NCBI GenBank assembly: GCA_964637705.1
Contig: CAZWVM010000190.1
Span: forward strand, 1-6,557
Direction of reading: 5' to 3'
Length of the DNA: 6,557 nt
Source: CAZWVM01 sp964637705
Lineage (GTDB): Bacteria; UBA8481
Part shown: positions 5,150 through 6,557 of the stretch, piece by piece
How the letters are laid out: every line of letters starts with the position of its first letter
How positions within the stretch are numbered: the first letter of the stretch is position 1
Translations under genes and position numbers: made by a program
The notes under the pieces: generated by a model
Told to the model about the DNA's origin: nothing
Databases searched by the model: none
Seen by the model: the letters and a program-made list of their open reading frames with translations, nothing else

Positions 5150-5847
5150 TTCGCGCACCTCTCGTGAACATAGAAGATCCGGCCCGCGGCGGCGCACCGC
5201 CACGCGTCCGTTCGCACGTTCCTGCCGCACTCCACGCACCGCTTCGGCCGGCCCGGGAGCCGCGGGCAGAGTTCCCGCTCCACCGGCTCCCCCTTCAGTT
5301 TCCGCGTCGTCGCGCAGTTCGCCTTCGCCCAACCCATCCGCTTCTCGGGGCAGGAGAGCAGGAAGGAAACCGAATACTCGTTCAGTCGGCGATAGCAGTC
5401 GTCCTTCGCCCCGCCGTCCCGACAGCCGGGCATCATCCGGAGGATGTGATCCGGGAGCCCGAGGTCGATGAGGTGGTGGTAGAAGGTCCGCTCGGTCCGA
5501 TCCTGGAGTTCACCGTCGATCGAGCGGCGCTCGGTGGAGTAGCCGAGCCGGCGCAGGTCCCGTTCGGGGCCGTCGAAGATATCGCCGCGGCAGAGGACGA
5601 CGCGGCGGATCGGGACCGGGGCATCGGACGAGGCCTCCAGGAGGATCTGCAGGACGTGCGACGAGACGATCGAGCGGAAGGCGGTGCCGAACTCGAACCA
5701 CTCGGGCTCGATGATCCGGCTCCGAAAGCCCCCCGCATGCATGGCCCCGATGACGACGCCCCCGAGGATATTGCCGATCCCGGCGTCGTCGAAGGCGATG
5801 GTGTCGAGCGCGTTCTGCACAGGGTAGGATTGTACAGGAACCGGCAT
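5140..5847 (-). CDS. Unassigned protein: RNase-HII-like N-terminal motif and C-terminal Cys/His zinc-binding cluster
   Basis: I do not recognise a named family for this 235-residue protein. Residues 17-36 read IAFDDAGIGNILGGVVIGAM, which follows motif I of RNase HII (D-E-A-G-R-G-P-L-x-G-x-V-V-x-A): two adjacent acids (Asp20, Asp21), the G-x-G spacing and the following Gly-x-Val-Val. A second strand-like segment, RRVVLCRGDIFDG (81-93), could supply a further acid (Asp89 or Asp92), as in RNase H folds. The C-terminal ~35 residues hold Cys204-x2-Cys207, Cys218 and His228-x2-Cys231, a likely treble-clef or zinc-ribbon site; Cys166, Cys178 and Cys194 lie before it. There is no signal peptide or membrane segment. 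The gene sits 31 nt after efp and overlaps thrC by 10 bp. An RNase-H-fold nuclease or nucleic-acid-binding protein is an inference. The catalytic set is incomplete by eye. No clear Shine-Dalgarno precedes the ATG. Confidence 0.75.
   Translation of the reverse strand: MPVPVQSYPVQNALDTIAFDDAGIGNILGGVVIGAMHAGGFRSRIIEPEWFEFGTAFRSIVSSHVLQILLEASSDAPVPIRRVVLCRGDIFDGPERDLRRLGYSTERRSIDGELQDRTERTFYHHLIDLGLPDHILRMMPGCRDGGAKDDCYRRLNEYSVSFLLSCPEKRMGWAKANCATTRKLKGEPVERELCPRLPGRPKRCVECGRNVRTDAWRCAAAGRIFYVHERCAKWA
5156..5161 (-). promoter_or_regulatory. Shine-Dalgarno site GAGGTG of thrC
   Basis: GAGGTG on the minus strand is a perfect match to part of the anti-Shine-Dalgarno complement and stands 6 nt before the ATG at 5149. 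It decides the thrC start in favour of this ATG rather than the far-upstream in-frame ATG at 5332, and lies inside the 3' end of the preceding gene. Confidence 0.8.
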
Positions 5848-5878
5848 CGTTTATCGATGAAGGTTTTCGCCGTGCCGC

Positions 5879-6436
5879 TCAGGCCCGGCCGAGGAACTCC
5901 CCCGTGCGCGTGTCGATCTTGACCATCTCGCCCTCGACGATGAAGAGCGGGGCGTTGACCATCAGGCCCGTCTGCAGTTTCACGGGCTTGGTGGCGCCGG
6001 TCGCGGTGTTGCCCTTGATCGCCGGCGGCGCCTCGACGACCTTGAGAGCGACCGAGGACGGCAGTTCCACGCCGATCGGAGCCTGGTTGTAGAACTCCAC
6101 GCGGATGATGTCGTTGTCCTTGAGGTAGTTCACGGCATCGCCGAGGTCGTCGGGCGAGAGCGTGACCTGGTCGTAGGTCTCCTGGTTCATGAAGTGGAAG
6201 CCGGTGACGTCGGAGTACATGAGCTGCATCTCCGCCGACTCCAGCCGCGCCTCCTCGAACGTGTCGTTCTCCCGGAAGGTCCGCTCGACGGTGTTGCCGG
6301 ACGCGAGATCCTTGAGCTTGGTGCGCACGAAGGCGCGCCAGTTGCCCGGGTTGACGTGCTGGAACTCGGTGATCTTCATCAGCTTTCCGTCCATCTTGAG
6401 GCACATGCCTCGACGGAACTGGTTCATGTTAATCAT
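5879..6436 (-). CDS. efp: Elongation factor P
   Basis: EF-P enters the ribosomal E site and relieves stalling at polyproline stretches. The 185-residue length and three-domain build are standard: KOW-like domain I (~1-65), OB domain II (~66-128) and OB domain III (~129-185). Landmarks include FVRTKLKDLASGNTVERTF (36-54), the YSDVTGFHFMNQETYDQ segment, VELPSSVALKV, and the C-terminal GEMVKIDTRTGEFLGRA signature. The domain I tip loop reads PGNWRA (30-35). The residue aligned with modified Lys34 of E. coli (PGKGQA) and Arg32 of Pseudomonas is Asn32, so the known beta-lysylation and rhamnosylation would not apply at that site. An alternative in-frame ATG at 6427 would shorten the protein by 3 residues. 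No Shine-Dalgarno is visible, and a weak promoter lies very close to the start. It was probably followed in the transcript by the unassigned gene. Confidence 0.96.
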   Translation of the reverse strand: MINMNQFRRGMCLKMDGKLMKITEFQHVNPGNWRAFVRTKLKDLASGNTVERTFRENDTFEEARLESAEMQLMYSDVTGFHFMNQETYDQVTLSPDDLGDAVNYLKDNDIIRVEFYNQAPIGVELPSSVALKVVEAPPAIKGNTATGATKPVKLQTGLMVNAPLFIVEGEMVKIDTRTGEFLGRA

Positions 6437-6444
6437 GGCGAGGG

Positions 6445-6473
6445 AGTGTAGAGGAAGGTGGAAGGGAAAGCAA
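6445..6473 (-). promoter_or_regulatory. Possible sigma-70 promoter for efp
   Basis: On the minus strand TTGCTT (6468-6473) and TACACT (6445-6450) are separated by exactly 17 nt. They match 3 of 6 and 4 of 6 consensus bases. Transcription would start about 7 nt downstream, almost at the efp ATG at 6436, giving a leaderless or near-leaderless mRNA. That would fit the absence of a Shine-Dalgarno sequence. The match is weak, and chance is a real alternative. Confidence 0.28.
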
Positions 6474-6476
6474 GGA

Positions 6477-6557
6477 AAGAGTGAAGAGTCACTCCTGACT
6501 CCTCACTCCTGACTCCTCACTCCTGACTCCTCACTCCTGACTCCTCACTCCTGACTC
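6477..6557. repeat. 7/14-bp tandem repeat (ACTCCTG-ACTCCTC), cut by the window edge
   Basis: From 6491 to the window end, the 14-bp unit ACTCCTGACTCCTC repeats perfectly for about 4.8 copies; it is itself two 7-mers differing in one base. The 7-bp phase continues leftward to 6477 as AAGAGTG and AAGAGTC, where the sequence flips to the complementary purine form. The array is intergenic, with no supported reading frame across it. Its full length is unknown because it runs off the window. Short-period intergenic repeats are known in several bacterial lineages; this one is not assigned to a named family. Confidence 0.9.
6479..6508 (-). terminator. Repeat-derived hairpin upstream of efp
   Basis: GAGTGAAGAGTC (6479-6490) and GACTCCTCACTC (6497-6508) pair over 12 positions with a single A-C mismatch and a 6-nt loop. 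On the minus strand the stem is followed by TTTCCTTGCTTTCCC, a T-rich tail. It could terminate a transcript arriving from a gene beyond the right edge, just before efp's own promoter region. It is formed by the tandem heptamer and one inverted copy of it, so it may also be a by-product of the repeat. Confidence 0.4.

Noticed and set aside
5150..5332. 61-residue N-terminal extension of threonine synthase
   Set aside because: It lies entirely inside the unassigned upstream gene. The ATG at 5149 has a strong GAGGTG site and begins the Cys-ribbon directly, and the extension has low-complexity composition.
5824..5835. TACAAT-like -10 element at the start of the unassigned gene
   Set aside because: It lies inside the coding region after the ATG, and no -35-like hexamer occurs at 16-18 nt spacing.
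5140..5847. Naming the unassigned gene rnhB
   Set aside because: Only the first motif resembles RNase HII. The later RNase HII motifs are not visible and the zinc-type tail is foreign to that family, so a named symbol would overstate the evidence.
5433..6404. 323-codon minus-strand open frame spanning efp and the unassigned gene
   Set aside because: It crosses two genes in a different frame, and its translation changes to Ser/Arg-rich shadow sequence. EF-P itself is clear in the other frame.
6477..6557. CRISPR array
   Set aside because: The repeat units are contiguous 7/14-mers with no unique spacers of typical length, so this is a simple tandem repeat.

Overview
The window is GC-rich bacterial chromosome, probably from an uncultured or little-studied phylum. 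All eight confident genes lie on the minus strand, so the biological reading order runs from high to low coordinates. The main clues to lineage are an elongation factor P with the loop PGNWRA, short degenerate tandem repeats confined to the gaps between genes, and a regulatory gene set joining a sigma-70 factor to two cyclic-nucleotide-binding-fold proteins. A Planctomycetota-, Verrucomicrobiota- or deltaproteobacterial-grade organism would fit, but the sequence alone does not settle this.

Layout in transcription order. The right edge (6477-6557) holds a 7/14-bp tandem repeat whose inner end is inverted and can form a 12-bp hairpin. It is followed by a possible weak promoter and efp (elongation factor P, 5879-6436). 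After 31 bp comes an unassigned protein (5140-5847) whose N-terminus resembles the first active-site motif of RNase HII and whose C-terminus carries a likely zinc-binding Cys/His cluster. It overlaps the start of thrC (threonine synthase, 3929-5149) by 10 bp. A 78-bp gap follows, with a GC-rich hairpin and four heptamer repeats. Next come a XdhC/CoxI-family molybdoenzyme maturation protein (2978-3850), an acylphosphatase (2679-2975), a sigma-70-family factor (1373-2686), a cyclic-nucleotide-fold protein with a TPR-like tail (698-1351) and a Crp/Fnr-family regulator (87-701). The left edge (1-86) is non-coding and contains a small hairpin and an 8-bp degenerate repeat.

Gene boundaries from xdhC to the Crp-like gene are extremely tight: 2-bp spacing or a 4-bp overlap, then an 8-bp overlap, a 21-bp gap and a 4-bp overlap. 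These five genes are therefore probably one transcription unit with translational coupling. The last three (sigma factor, HTH-less sensor-like protein, DNA-binding Crp-like protein) look like a regulatory cassette. The upstream genes (efp, unknown, thrC) are a housekeeping group that may form a separate unit ending at the 3885-3910 hairpin. No mobile element, CRISPR array, tRNA or rRNA was seen. The items that most deserve follow-up are the RNase-HII-like/zinc protein, the paired cyclic-nucleotide-fold proteins behind a sigma factor with an altered region 2.4 residue, and the intergenic repeat families.
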